46,734 nt of DNA from Flavobacteriaceae bacterium (GCA_013043005.1 JABDOZ010000161.1:1-46734); one strand, 5' to 3'; shown: positions 8,477-17,308, counted from the first letter of the stretch. The notes: a model not told the origin generated them from the sequence alone. Numbers and translations are program-made.

Positions 8477-10105
8477 ATGAAAAGAATATTTAAGAAAAAG
8501 ATATTGATTACCGTTTTGGCTGTAACAATATTTCTGACAGGAACGGCTTTTAAAAATGATTTTTTTGAAATAGCCAAACAACTTGAGATTTTTACTACAT
8601 TATTCAAAGAACTCAACATGAATTATGTTGATGAGACCAACCCTGGAGATTTAATGGATGCGGCAATTAAGAACATGTTAAATGATCTTGATCCGTATAC
8701 AACTTTTTTAAATGAACAAGATGTAGAGACTGCTCGTATTAATAATACTGGTGATTACACAGGAATAGGTGCTCGGGTTCAAATCAAAAAAGATAAATTA
8801 ATTATTGTTGAACCATACAAGGGTTATCCAGCAGACAAAGCAGGGCTAAAGGCTGGGGATGAAATTGTTAAAATTGGAAATATAAACGTAGCTGATTTTA
8901 AGGAGAATGCTAGTGATTTAATAAAAGGAGCGTCCGGTTCTACTGCTGAGATTAAATATTTAAGACAGGGAAAGCCTTATACAACAACAATTACAAGAGA
9001 GGAGGTTCAAATAAAGGCTGTTCCTCATTTCTCAATGGTTGACAAGAGCATTGGGTATATTGTATTAAGCAAGTTCAATAGTAAGGCTTCTAAAGAAACT
9101 ATTGAGGCTTTGAGGGAATTAAAAGCTGATGGTGCAGAAAAAATAATCCTTGATTTAAGAGGTAATCCTGGTGGATTGCTAAGAGAAGCTGTAAATGTTA
9201 CAAATATTTTTGTTCCTAAAGGCCAATTGGTTGTCACGACAAAATCAAAAGTTAGTAAATACAATAAAACCTATTATACCAATAGAGATCCTGTTGATCT
9301 TGAAATTCCTTTGGCTGTATTAATAGATGGAAGCAGTGCTTCGGCAAGCGAAATAGTTTCAGGGGCTCTTCAGGATCTGGATAGGGCTGTGGTCATTGGG
9401 GCAAAGAGTTTTGGAAAGGGTTTGGTTCAGCGACCTAAACAACTTAGTTATGGAACGCAGCTAAAAATTACAATATCCAGATATTATACGCCATCAGGAC
9501 GTTGTATCCAATCTTTAGACTATTGGAATAGAGATGAAAGCGGGAAAGCTGTAAAAATCAAAAAATACAACGAATTTAAGACAAAAAATGGTCGTAAAGT
9601 ATTTGATGGAGGCGGGGTGTCTCCAGATTTAGAATTAGCCTCTTCTAAAAAAGGTGCTATTACAAAAGCCTTGCTGGGAGAAAATCTAATATTTGATTAC
9701 GCAACTAAGTATTACTATGCTAATGATATCAATGATATAAATACCTTTAAATTTTCTGATGCCGATTTTAAGGATTTTAAAAACTATCTGAATAAGAGTG
9801 GTTTTAAATTTGAAACAAAAACAGAAAAAGCCTTAATTTCAGCGTATAAAACAGCTAAGGAAGAGGAAATACACTCAAGTATTGAATCGGACTACAATGA
9901 GCTTCTTAAAAATTTAGAGTCTTATAAAGGCAAAGTAATTGATGAGCAAAAAGATCAGTTATCTTCATTGCTTACCAATGAGATTGTTAAACGGTACGCT
10001 TACAGAGAAGGATTGTATCAGTACTACACCCTATTTAATCCTGAAATTAAAACTGCTTCAGAAATCCTTAAAAATCCGATTAAATACAATGGTTATTTGA
10101 ACTAA
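8477..10105 (+). CDS. S41 C-terminal processing peptidase with PDZ domain
   Basis: Periplasmic tail-specific protease of 542 aa. An N-terminal hydrophobic helix (ILITVLAVTIFLTGTAF) acts as signal or anchor. The PDZ domain is at about residues 95-170 (PADKAGLKAGDEIVKIGNI). The catalytic serine is in GSSASASEIVSGAL (about residue 290) and the general-base lysine is in GAKSFGKGLVQ about 25 residues on, so the Ser-Lys dyad is intact. A long C-terminal extension of about 170 residues, charged and helical, follows the protease core. Related CtpA/Prc enzymes trim envelope proteins. Co-transcribed with rnpA. Confidence 0.93.
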   Translation: MKRIFKKKILITVLAVTIFLTGTAFKNDFFEIAKQLEIFTTLFKELNMNYVDETNPGDLMDAAIKNMLNDLDPYTTFLNEQDVETARINNTGDYTGIGARVQIKKDKLIIVEPYKGYPADKAGLKAGDEIVKIGNINVADFKENASDLIKGASGSTAEIKYLRQGKPYTTTITREEVQIKAVPHFSMVDKSIGYIVLSKFNSKASKETIEALRELKADGAEKIILDLRGNPGGLLREAVNVTNIFVPKGQLVVTTKSKVSKYNKTYYTNRDPVDLEIPLAVLIDGSSASASEIVSGALQDLDRAVVIGAKSFGKGLVQRPKQLSYGTQLKITISRYYTPSGRCIQSLDYWNRDESGKAVKIKKYNEFKTKNGRKVFDGGGVSPDLELASSKKGAITKALLGENLIFDYATKYYYANDINDINTFKFSDADFKDFKNYLNKSGFKFETKTEKALISAYKTAKEEEIHSSIESDYNELLKNLESYKGKVIDEQKDQLSSLLTNEIVKRYAYREGLYQYYTLFNPEIKTASEILKNPIKYNGYLN

Positions 10106-10196
10106 AAAAATAATATTTAAAAACAATATTTAAGTATTTTGTTTCTATTATTCTTTATTTAAATAATTCACATATGAATATGACCTTTTTTGGCAC

Positions 10197-10204
10197 TACC
10201 TTTG
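10197..10204 (+). promoter_or_regulatory. -7 element for the OmpA-domain gene
   Basis: TACCTTTG matches TAnnTTTG exactly and lies 49 bp before the ATG at 10253. A clear -33 TTTG at 19 bp upstream is not seen. The 147-bp gap it sits in holds nothing else recognisable. Confidence 0.45.
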
Positions 10205-10252
10205 AGATATAAAAAATAATTTATATTTATAGCCTGTTTTTTAACAAGATCA

Positions 10253-11098
10253 ATGAAACGTTTATTTTTTATTGTCATATTATTTACTCAATTGGTGTTT
10301 ACTCAAAACGAGCTGAAACATGAGGTGTATTTTGATACTGACAAGTATGACGTGCCGGAAACGGAAAAGAATAGACTTCTTCTTTTTATTCAGAATTTAC
10401 ACGATATAGACATTAATAAAATTTCTATCTATGGCTTTTGCGATGACAGAGGCACCAGCTCTTATAATCAAGTATTATCACAAAATCGAGCTAATTCAAT
10501 TAAAACTGTTTTTTCTAATAACGAAATAGATCAGGACTTAATTACTAACGTAGACGGTAAAGGAGAGATTTTGCTTAAAATAGTAAAAGAGGACGATATT
10601 AATAAAATTCGCGGGTTGAATAGAAAGGTAGAGATTATCGTGGTTCCTAAAATTGAAGAAGTTGTAGAAAAAAATAGTGCTGAAGATGAAAAAAAGAAGA
10701 AAACTATTTATAGTAATGAACTAAAGAAAGGGGATAAGTTAACTCTTGATAAACTATTGTTTAAAACAGGATATAGTTATTTGATGCCTGAATCAAAACC
10801 CGTGCTTAAGCGCATAGCAGATACTTTGGTTAAGCGTAAAGAACTTTACTTTACTATACAGGGTCATGTTTGCTGTACTCAAAACAGTAGAGATGCGGTA
10901 AATAGAAAAACAAAGCAACGTAATTTATCGGTTGCCAGGGCAAAATATGTATACGACTATCTTTTAAAAAAAGGGGTTAGTAAAAAAAGAATGAAATATG
11001 TTGGAATGCGTAGAAAATTCCCATTAGGTGGTGATCCTAAATATGACAGACGTGTTGAGATTTTAATTACCTATGTAGCAAAGAAAAAAGCTAATTAA
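10253..11098 (+). CDS. Secreted protein with two OmpA-type peptidoglycan-binding domains
   Basis: 281 aa with a signal peptide (MKRLFFIVILFTQLVFTQ). Two OmpA-like modules occur in tandem. The first (about residues 24-130) has FDTDKYDVPETEKNRL and the GFCDDRGTSSYNQVLSQNRA segment that matches the GHTDxxGxxxxNxxLSxxRA peptidoglycan-binding motif. The second (about 165-275) has FKTGYSYLMPESKPVL, GHVCCTQN and LSVARAKYVYDYLLKKGV. In the second module GHTD is replaced by GHVC, so its diaminopimelate-binding Asp may be lost. No beta-barrel precedes them. It is expected to be periplasmic and to bind the cell wall. A 55-codon membrane-protein ORF starts 4 bp after its stop. Confidence 0.82.
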   Translation: MKRLFFIVILFTQLVFTQNELKHEVYFDTDKYDVPETEKNRLLLFIQNLHDIDINKISIYGFCDDRGTSSYNQVLSQNRANSIKTVFSNNEIDQDLITNVDGKGEILLKIVKEDDINKIRGLNRKVEIIVVPKIEEVVEKNSAEDEKKKKTIYSNELKKGDKLTLDKLLFKTGYSYLMPESKPVLKRIADTLVKRKELYFTIQGHVCCTQNSRDAVNRKTKQRNLSVARAKYVYDYLLKKGVSKKRMKYVGMRRKFPLGGDPKYDRRVEILITYVAKKKAN

Positions 11099-11102
11099 AA
11101 AT

Positions 11103-11270
11103 ATGTTTATAGTAATTCCAGGAGCCTTTTTAAGATGGATCTTTAACGGAATGAAACGTAGATTAAATGATTTTTTGAATGAAGAACCATATTTGAATTA
11201 TTTTATGGGATCAATAGGTATTATACTTCTGTTGATTATTAGTTTTTTAGTCAGAATTTTGCTTTTTTAA
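11103..11270 (+). CDS. Small membrane protein of 55 aa, function unknown
   Basis: ATG-initiated frame starting MFIVIPGAFLRWIFNG, with a basic stretch KRRL, an acidic turn and one strong transmembrane helix near the end (GSIGIILLLIISFLVRILLF). It starts 4 bp after the stop of the OmpA-domain gene, which suggests co-transcription and translational coupling. Its stop codon TAA shares the palindrome TTAA (11267-11270) with the stop of the convergent GNAT gene. I do not recognise a family. The composition (one helix flanked by positive charges) is that of a real small membrane protein, but the length allows a chance ORF. Confidence 0.5.
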   Translation: MFIVIPGAFLRWIFNGMKRRLNDFLNEEPYLNYFMGSIGIILLLIISFLVRILLF

Positions 11271-11707
11271 TTTCTAACCATTGCTATATGTGGAATACCA
11301 TCCTCCATATATTCTTCACCAACCTGCTTAAATTTTAAATTATTGTAGAAATCTCTTAAATACGTTTGTGCTGAAACTCTAATTATTGTTTCTTGAAAAT
11401 GCTCTTTAACTGCATCAATAGAAGCATTCATGATTTTATATGCTAACCCTTTACCTCTTAAAGATTTTTTGACTACTACCCTACCAATACTAGCTTCTGT
11501 GAAATAATCTCCAGGTTTAAAAATACGTGTATATGCTATAATCTTATCATCTTCCAATCCTAATACATGAAGGGCTTTTCTATCTTTTCCATCAATATCT
11601 TGATACACGCAGTTTTGTTCAACTACAAAAACTTCAGATCTCAATTGAAGTAAGCTGTATAGCTCATTTGGAGTTAAATCTTGAAAATTTTTAGTATCTA
11701 CAGTCAT
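11267..11707 (-). CDS. GNAT-family acetyltransferase, ElaA-like
   Basis: 146 aa. The N-terminal LTPNELYSLLQLRSEVFVVEQNCVYQDIDGKD is the characteristic ElaA opening, and IGRVVVKKSLRGKGLAYKIM holds the acetyl-CoA pyrophosphate-binding loop (RGKGLA). A cytoplasmic N-acetyltransferase is expected; the substrate is not known for the family. It starts 5 bp after the CDF transporter gene and is the third gene of the rpiB-CDF-GNAT operon. Confidence 0.87.
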   Translation of the reverse strand: MTVDTKNFQDLTPNELYSLLQLRSEVFVVEQNCVYQDIDGKDRKALHVLGLEDDKIIAYTRIFKPGDYFTEASIGRVVVKKSLRGKGLAYKIMNASIDAVKEHFQETIIRVSAQTYLRDFYNNLKFKQVGEEYMEDGIPHIAMVRN

Positions 11708-11712
11708 TACTT

Positions 11713-12612
11713 TTAGTCTTGAACAATAACATCCTTACTGTCGCACTTCCCAAATTCTGGTTGAATGTTTACATGATTAATTTGAAACTTATCGAACAAT
11801 ATCAACTCAATTTGCTTTAAGATCTCGTCGAAATCTGAAAGTTTAATATCATTATGAAAATCGATGTGGGCCTCAAAATGTGTTTCTTCTTCATTTAACT
11901 GCCACAAGTGTATATGATGGACATTTTTAATTTCCTTGATAACGCTTAGTTCTTTAATGATGGTTTTAATATGTAGCTCATTTGGAGTAAATAACATAAG
12001 TACTTTAAATGACTCTTTAAACAAATCAAATCCTACCCATATTAGATATAAAGCAATTACTAAGGTTAATAAACTGTCAACCCAGAAAATCTCATAGAAT
12101 TTCATAAGTAATCCACCAATTAATACAGCCACAGATGCCATCATATCAGTTAATAAATGCAAATACGCAGAGCGCATATTCATGTTGACTTTTGAGTCTT
12201 TTCTAAGTAGTAAAACACTAAATCCATTAGCTAAAATTGCAATAAATGATAACCATATAACAAGACTAGATTCAATTTCCTGTGGAGTTATAAAACGCTT
12301 AATAGCTTCAATTATAAGTAAAATAGCAACTATTATTAAGGTAGACGCATTAATAAAGGCGGCAAGGATCTCAGCTCTTTTATATCCAAATGTTCTGTTA
12401 ATTGAGGCATCTCTTTTAGCTAATAAATTTGCTATATAGCTTATAATCAATGATATTACATCACTAAAATTATGAAGAGCATCACTAAGTAGCGCTAAAC
12501 TTCCGGATATTAAGCCTCCTATAATCTGAGAAACCGTAATTAAAATATTGAGGAGTATTGAAATTAACAGGTTTTTACCTTTTAATTCCTGCTGTGAATG
12601 TGAGTGAGTCAT
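11713..12612 (-). CDS. Cation diffusion facilitator (CDF) metal efflux transporter
   Basis: 299 aa, inner-membrane H+-coupled exporter of Zn2+ or related divalent metals. A short His-rich N-terminus (MTHSHSQQ) precedes six hydrophobic segments. SLALLSDALHNFSDV on helix II and HLLTDMMASVAVL on helix V carry the His/Asp residues that form the transport site, the HxxxD pattern typical of zinc transporters such as CzcD/ZitB. The C-terminal cytoplasmic metal-sensing domain has VHHIHLWQLNEEETHFEAHIDFHND. The start codon directly abuts the rpiB stop (TAAATG), so the two genes are tightly coupled although functionally unrelated. Confidence 0.92.
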   Translation of the reverse strand: MTHSHSQQELKGKNLLISILLNILITVSQIIGGLISGSLALLSDALHNFSDVISLIISYIANLLAKRDASINRTFGYKRAEILAAFINASTLIIVAILLIIEAIKRFITPQEIESSLVIWLSFIAILANGFSVLLLRKDSKVNMNMRSAYLHLLTDMMASVAVLIGGLLMKFYEIFWVDSLLTLVIALYLIWVGFDLFKESFKVLMLFTPNELHIKTIIKELSVIKEIKNVHHIHLWQLNEEETHFEAHIDFHNDIKLSDFDEILKQIELILFDKFQINHVNIQPEFGKCDSKDVIVQD

Positions 12613-13047
12613 TTAAAACTTAATATCTATCTTATCAATTCGTCTTTTGTGACGACCACCTTCAAACTTTGAATTTAGAAATACCTTTACTATTTCTATT
12701 GCTTGAGGTAAGGATGTAAATCTTGCCGGAATACTTAATATGTTTGCATTATTATGCTCTCTGGCTAATACAGCTAATTCTTTGGTCCAGCATAATGCAG
12801 AGCGTATTCCTTTATATTTATTTGCGGTCATATTAGCTCCATTACCTGTTCCGCAAATTATGATACCAAAGTCAGCTTTGCTTTCTGAAACGTCTTGAGC
12901 AACCGGATGCGTGAAATCAGGATAATCTGAAGAATCAGTGTTATTTGTACCATAATTCTTAACGGTAATTCCTTGAGTATTTAAATAATTTATAATTTCA
13001 AACTTATAATTAGTACCGGCATGATCATTACCTATAGAGATTTTCAT
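12613..13047 (-). CDS. rpiB: Ribose-5-phosphate isomerase B
   Basis: 144 aa, interconverts ribose-5-phosphate and ribulose-5-phosphate in the non-oxidative pentose phosphate pathway. GNDHAGTNYK at the N-terminus, the catalytic Cys in IICGTGNGANMTANK, the following GIRSALCWTKELAVLAREHNNANIL and the phosphate-binding EGGRHKRRI near the C-terminus all match RpiB (LacAB family). The usual GCDHAG is GNDHAG here, with the catalytic Asp kept. First gene of the operon with the CDF transporter and GNAT. A weak TAnnTTTG-like element (TATCTTTA) lies about 20 bp upstream. Upstream is the long AT-rich gap. Confidence 0.95.
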   Translation of the reverse strand: MKISIGNDHAGTNYKFEIINYLNTQGITVKNYGTNNTDSSDYPDFTHPVAQDVSESKADFGIIICGTGNGANMTANKYKGIRSALCWTKELAVLAREHNNANILSIPARFTSLPQAIEIVKVFLNSKFEGGRHKRRIDKIDIKF

Positions 13048-13551
13048 TTTAATTCACTGTTTAAAATCTTAAAGATACAATTTATGGTTTTTAAAATAAC
13101 AACAGTTAATTATGATATTAATTAGTTGTTAATTTCTGTTTACTAAAATTTGTAATAAATTTTGGAATTATCAAATAAATTATCAATCAAAACCTTGTAA
13201 TAATCTACCTAATTTAAAGTGATAAAATTATCAGCTATTTTATAACTGAATCTGAAGACAAATAAACAATCTGAAGTTAATATTTTATAAAAAATTCTTA
13301 TTAATCTTAGTTATTAACCAATGTTAATATTTATTTTAATAAACTGAATAATAATGTTTTAAATATAATTTTAATGTTAATATACTGTCATTAAAAAATA
13401 TTAACTTAAAAACCAAAAAAAAATACAAAAGTTATGATAACTATTAACAGCCTATAATAATAACCAATAAGAAATTAATAGTATTAAAAAAATCTAATAA
13501 TAATAATTTGTTTGTTAATAAGATTTAAAAGGGAAAAATTAAAAATAGAAA
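13048..13551. other. 504-bp AT-rich intergenic gap with no gene
   Basis: Stop codons are dense in all frames and base composition is extremely AT-rich, well beyond the coding regions. It contains three copies of GTTAATAT and one inverted ATATTAAC (see the repeat feature) but no DnaA boxes of the TTATCCACA type, no tRNA and no GC-rich fold suggesting a structured RNA. It lies upstream of rpiB and downstream of the MORN gene, both on the minus strand. Confidence 0.7.
13274..13407. repeat. GTTAATAT direct and inverted repeats
   Basis: GTTAATAT occurs at 13276-13283, 13323-13330 and 13376-13383; its inverse ATATTAAC is at 13398-13405. The last two form an 8-bp perfect dyad with a 14-nt loop. The outer pair is longer: 13274-13286 is the exact reverse complement of 13395-13407 (13 bp). 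In such AT-rich DNA some of this may be chance. Confidence 0.5.
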
Positions 13552-14103
13552 TTAGAAGAAATTACATTTAATTTTTTTACCATTTTTGTCGTAGCATACA
13601 TTTTCTGTCATTCTCCCATCTGTATGCATGATATATTCATGCTGAATTTTACCATTTGCATAATAATCTTTACATAGACCGTCTACAATGCCGTTTTTAT
13701 AATATCGCTCAGTATAAATAATCCCATCTTCGTAGTAAATACAATTTCCATAAATAAGGTTATTCTTATAAGAAATCTCTCTAATGGGTCGGCCTTTAAT
13801 ATCATATTGTTTTGATATACCGTTAAGTTGACCTTTTAAATAATCGTTTTCTGCCTGAATTTGTCCATTTTTATAGTATGATTTAACAGGTCCTTCTAAG
13901 GTATCGTTAATATAATTTGCTACTATAAACACTTTTCCGCTGGAATAATGTTTAATCCACTCACCTTGCTGGTAACCATTTAAATCTCGTTTACCAATAG
14001 AATAAGTACCGTCATCATGCTCTTCAGTATAGACATCACTTTGGCTAAAGCAATGTATAGCGAAAAATAAAAAAGTAATTAAAAATATTTTAACTTGATT
14101 CAT
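13552..14103 (-). CDS. Secreted MORN_2-repeat protein (YwqK-like)
   Basis: 183 aa with a signal peptide (FLITFLFFAIHCFSQ). The rest is a run of about six degenerate 22-24-residue repeats of the pattern YxNGxIxxExxYxxGxxxGxxxxY, for example VKSYYKNGQIQAENDYLKGQLNG and CIYYEDGIIYTERYYKNGIVDG. These are MORN_2 repeats, often auto-annotated as a YwqK-family antitoxin; in Bacteroidota such proteins are generally secreted and no toxin gene is adjacent here, so an antitoxin role is unsupported. Function unknown. It is monocistronic, with a promoter about 50 bp upstream. Confidence 0.8.
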   Translation of the reverse strand: MNQVKIFLITFLFFAIHCFSQSDVYTEEHDDGTYSIGKRDLNGYQQGEWIKHYSSGKVFIVANYINDTLEGPVKSYYKNGQIQAENDYLKGQLNGISKQYDIKGRPIREISYKNNLIYGNCIYYEDGIIYTERYYKNGIVDGLCKDYYANGKIQHEYIMHTDGRMTENVCYDKNGKKIKCNFF

Positions 14104-14153
14104 AAGTATAAATAGGAGGGCTATTTAAACATTTAATAAGTAAAAATTTATTA

Positions 14154-14161
14154 CAAATTTA
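14154..14161 (-). promoter_or_regulatory. -7 element for the MORN-repeat gene
   Basis: On the minus strand this reads TAAATTTG, an exact match to TAnnTTTG, 50 bp upstream of the ATG at 14103. No good -33 element was found at 19-20 bp. Confidence 0.4.
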
Positions 14162-14303
14162 CTCACAAAAGGTACAATATAATATATCTTTTTGATTATA
14201 AATACTTCTAATACGGCGAAATGCATATATTTTAGGTTAAAAATAAGAAATAAATGGGAGTTAAATGTTTTACATATGAATCTTAAAATTAATATTTTAA
14301 CAG

Positions 14304-14311
14304 TAGTTTTG
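14304..14311 (+). promoter_or_regulatory. -7 element for rnr
   Basis: TAGTTTTG matches TAnnTTTG exactly and lies 17 bp before the rnr ATG, giving a predicted 5' UTR of about 14 nt. Confidence 0.5.
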
Positions 14312-14328
14312 TTTTAATCAAATTAATA

Positions 14329-16518
14329 ATGAGAAGAAAGAATAAAAGAAGAAGATCTACCAATATATCTAACCTTACCGATACTATTCTAAGTATATTA
14401 AAAAAAGAAAAAAATAAATCTTTCAATTATAAGCAAATTGCTGCAAAAATTGGAGTTAACGACGCCAGTAGTCGAAACCAAATAATCAAAACACTTCAAA
14501 AATTAAAGTCAAAGCAAGAAATTGAAGAAGTTGATAGGGGGAAATTTAAGGCTGTAATAACATCAGAATATCATATTGGAATTCTAGATGTTTCATCTAA
14601 AGGCACTGGATATGTGATCTGTAAAGATTTTGATGAAGATATTTTTATAGCAGCAAATAATTTAAACAAAGCTTTAAATGGTGATGAAGTCGAGCTATAT
14701 GTTTATAAAAGAAGAAAAAGAGGAAAATTAGAAGGTGAAATTACACAAGTTTTAAATAGAGCAAAAACGGATTATGTTGGAGTAATTCAGATCAATAAGA
14801 ATTATGCTTTTGTTATTCCAGACAACTCGAAGATGTACAAGGATATTTTTGTACCAAAAAACAAAACCAAAAACGCTCAAGATGGTGATAAAGTATTAGT
14901 GTCACTAGAAGATTGGCCTGATAACGCAGATTCGCCATTTGGAAAAGTTTTAAAACTTCTTGGTAGACCTGGAGAACATAATACCGAAATCCATTCCATT
15001 CTGGCAGAATACGGATTGCCTCATGAATTTCCCAGAAAAGTTGAAGAATATGCAAACAAGTTAAATACATCTATAACTGCTCAGGAAATTTCAAAACGTC
15101 GTGACATGCGAAATGTTTTAACATTTACAATTGACCCAAAAGACGCTAAAGATTTTGATGATGCGTTATCTTTTCAGGAATTAGAAAGTGGTATATACGA
15201 GATAGGTATTCATATAGCTGACGTGTCGCATTACTTAAAAGAAGGAACCGATTTAGATGATGAGGCTTATGAGCGCGCCACATCTGTATATCTGGTAGAT
15301 AGAGTTGTACCGATGTTACCAGAAATATTATCCAATGGAGCTTGCTCTTTAAGACCAAAAGAAGAGAAATATACCTTTTCTGCAATCTTCCAAATAAATG
15401 ACAACTGTAAAATTATTAGTAAATGGTTTGGTAGGACAGTTATTTACAGTGATGCACGATTTGCATATGAAGAAGCGCAGGCTATAATTGATACAAAATC
15501 GACTAGCATCCCTAAAGAAGTTTCACTAACAGGAAAGCCTTATAATACAGAAAAGAATATTGCAGATGCTGTCCTAAAAATGAATGAACTAGCTATAATC
15601 CTAAGAAAACAAAGAATGAGTTCTGGGGCTATATCGTTCGATAAGCTTGAAGTTAAATTTAATTTAGATAAGGACAACAATCCAACCGGAGTTTATTTTA
15701 AAACAAGTAAAGAAGCTAATAAACTAATAGAGGAATTCATGTTGTTAGCTAATAAACAGGTTGCAGAATTTATAGGTAAGCAAAAACCGGAAAGAACATA
15801 TGTTTACAGGGTTCATGATGAACCAGATATTTCTAAGCTGGCAGATCTTCAATCTTTTGTTGCTCGTTTTGGTTATAAGATGAATTTCAAGGATAAGAAA
15901 AGCACATCAGTTTCTTTAAATAAATTACTATCCGATGTCGTTGGAAAGAAAGAACAAAACCTTGTAGATACATTAGCTATCAGAACAATGAGTAAAGCCG
16001 AATACACGACCCACAACATAGGTCATTACGGATTATCATTTGACTATTATACTCATTTCACCTCTCCAATAAGGCGATATCCTGACGTGATGGTGCATAG
16101 ATTACTACAACATTATCTTGATAAAGGAAAATCAGTAAACCAAGATGCTTTTGAAGAAAAATGTAAACATTCAAGTGATATGGAGTATCTCGCAACAAGA
16201 GCTGAAAGAGATTCTATTAAGTACATGCAGATAAAATTTATGCAAGATCATCAGGATCAAGAATTTTTAGGAGTTATTTCAGGAGTTACAGACTGGGGCA
16301 TTTATGTAGAGATTGAAGAAAATAAATGTGAGGGAATGGTTAGGGTCAGAGACATAAAAGATGATTATTACAAATTTGATCAGGATGAATATGCTTTAAT
16401 TGGGGAGACTACTAAAAACATGTATCAGTTGGGAGAGGAGGTAATGGTTAAAGTAAAAAACACCGATCTTATTAAAAAACATCTTGATTTTCATCTATTA
16501 GGAAAAGTTGAAGATTAA
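14329..16518 (+). CDS. rnr: Ribonuclease R (VacB)
   Basis: Processive 3'-5' exoribonuclease of 729 aa that degrades structured RNA. Domains in order: N-terminal winged helix (about 27-72, KQIAAKIGVNDASSRNQII), two cold-shock OB domains (about 80-230), the RNB catalytic domain with the Mg-binding aspartates in TIDPKDAKDFDDALSF (about 268-283) and IHIADVSHYL, the RNB signature HFTSPIRRYPDVMVHRLL, and a C-terminal S1 domain (about 645-725, GVISGVTDWGIYVEI). The lysine-rich tail of E. coli RNase R is absent; instead the N-terminus is basic (MRRKNKRRR). Confidence 0.96.
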   Translation: MRRKNKRRRSTNISNLTDTILSILKKEKNKSFNYKQIAAKIGVNDASSRNQIIKTLQKLKSKQEIEEVDRGKFKAVITSEYHIGILDVSSKGTGYVICKDFDEDIFIAANNLNKALNGDEVELYVYKRRKRGKLEGEITQVLNRAKTDYVGVIQINKNYAFVIPDNSKMYKDIFVPKNKTKNAQDGDKVLVSLEDWPDNADSPFGKVLKLLGRPGEHNTEIHSILAEYGLPHEFPRKVEEYANKLNTSITAQEISKRRDMRNVLTFTIDPKDAKDFDDALSFQELESGIYEIGIHIADVSHYLKEGTDLDDEAYERATSVYLVDRVVPMLPEILSNGACSLRPKEEKYTFSAIFQINDNCKIISKWFGRTVIYSDARFAYEEAQAIIDTKSTSIPKEVSLTGKPYNTEKNIADAVLKMNELAIILRKQRMSSGAISFDKLEVKFNLDKDNNPTGVYFKTSKEANKLIEEFMLLANKQVAEFIGKQKPERTYVYRVHDEPDISKLADLQSFVARFGYKMNFKDKKSTSVSLNKLLSDVVGKKEQNLVDTLAIRTMSKAEYTTHNIGHYGLSFDYYTHFTSPIRRYPDVMVHRLLQHYLDKGKSVNQDAFEEKCKHSSDMEYLATRAERDSIKYMQIKFMQDHQDQEFLGVISGVTDWGIYVEIEENKCEGMVRVRDIKDDYYKFDQDEYALIGETTKNMYQLGEEVMVKVKNTDLIKKHLDFHLLGKVED

Positions 16519-16608
16519 ATGTTGAAAATAGTGTAACAAATTAAACTACTGTTAATCTATACTAAAACAAACAATTCAACATTAGTTAACAACATAAAAA
16601 AAAATTCA

Positions 16609-17286
16609 ATGAAAAATGCAATATTAGTCTTATTTGTTTTGACGATTTCAAACATAGCGGCTCAAGAACCATTAGAGAAATCAGTTGGTGACTTTAATGA
16701 AGTAAAAGTATTTGATTTAATTGAGGTCAATCTCATTAAATCCAGAGAAAACAAAGTTGTTATTTCCGGACACGACGTTGATGATGTTCAAGTAATAAAT
16801 AAAGATGGCAAACTAAAAATTCGAATGAATCTTGATAAAATATTTAATGGAGATCAAACCTTCGTTGAAGTTCATTACACGAGTATTGCTATTATTGATG
16901 GCAATGAAGGAGCATTCATAGTTTCTAATGAGTTGATAGAACAAGAACATATAGTATTAAAAGCTCAGGAAGGCGCTAGAATAAAAGCAGGTTTAGATGT
17001 TGATGAGGTTGAAATTAGAGCTGTAACGGGTGGTATAATTGAAACCAGGGGCCGAGCAAATAGTCAGGAGATTACCTTGAGCACTGGTGGAGTATATGAA
17101 GGTAAAAGTTTTGAAACAAAAAACACAAAGGTTAATATTAAGGCCGCAGGAGAAGCAGAGGTTAATGCGTCTCAGATTGTGGATGCCACGGTAAGAGCAG
17201 GAGGAGACGTTTTCATTTATGGGAATCCGGAGACAGTCAAGGAAAACACATTATTAGGCGGCCGTATTAAAATGCGAGACAACTAA
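16609..17286 (+). CDS. Secreted head-GIN/DUF2807 beta-helix-like protein
   Basis: 225 aa with a signal peptide (MKNAILVLFVLTISNIAAQ). The mature part starts FNEVKVFDLIEVNLIKSRENKVVISG, the opening of the head-GIN (DUF2807) domain, and continues in short glycine-spaced beta strands (IETRGRANSQEITLSTGGVYEGKSF, NIKAAGEAEVNASQ) to GNPETVKENTLLGGRI. These domains form small right-handed beta-solenoids in the periplasm or on the surface of Bacteroidota; no biochemical function is settled. It stands alone, 90 bp after rnr, and is followed by a terminator. Confidence 0.82.
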   Translation: MKNAILVLFVLTISNIAAQEPLEKSVGDFNEVKVFDLIEVNLIKSRENKVVISGHDVDDVQVINKDGKLKIRMNLDKIFNGDQTFVEVHYTSIAIIDGNEGAFIVSNELIEQEHIVLKAQEGARIKAGLDVDEVEIRAVTGGIIETRGRANSQEITLSTGGVYEGKSFETKNTKVNIKAAGEAEVNASQIVDATVRAGGDVFIYGNPETVKENTLLGGRIKMRDN

Positions 17287-17308
17287 AAAGTATTTAAATA
17301 TGCATTAG

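Noticed and set aside
13048-13551. Replication origin or attachment site in the long AT-rich gap
   Set aside because: No DnaA box cluster, no tRNA-end duplication, no integrase and no flanking mobile genes.
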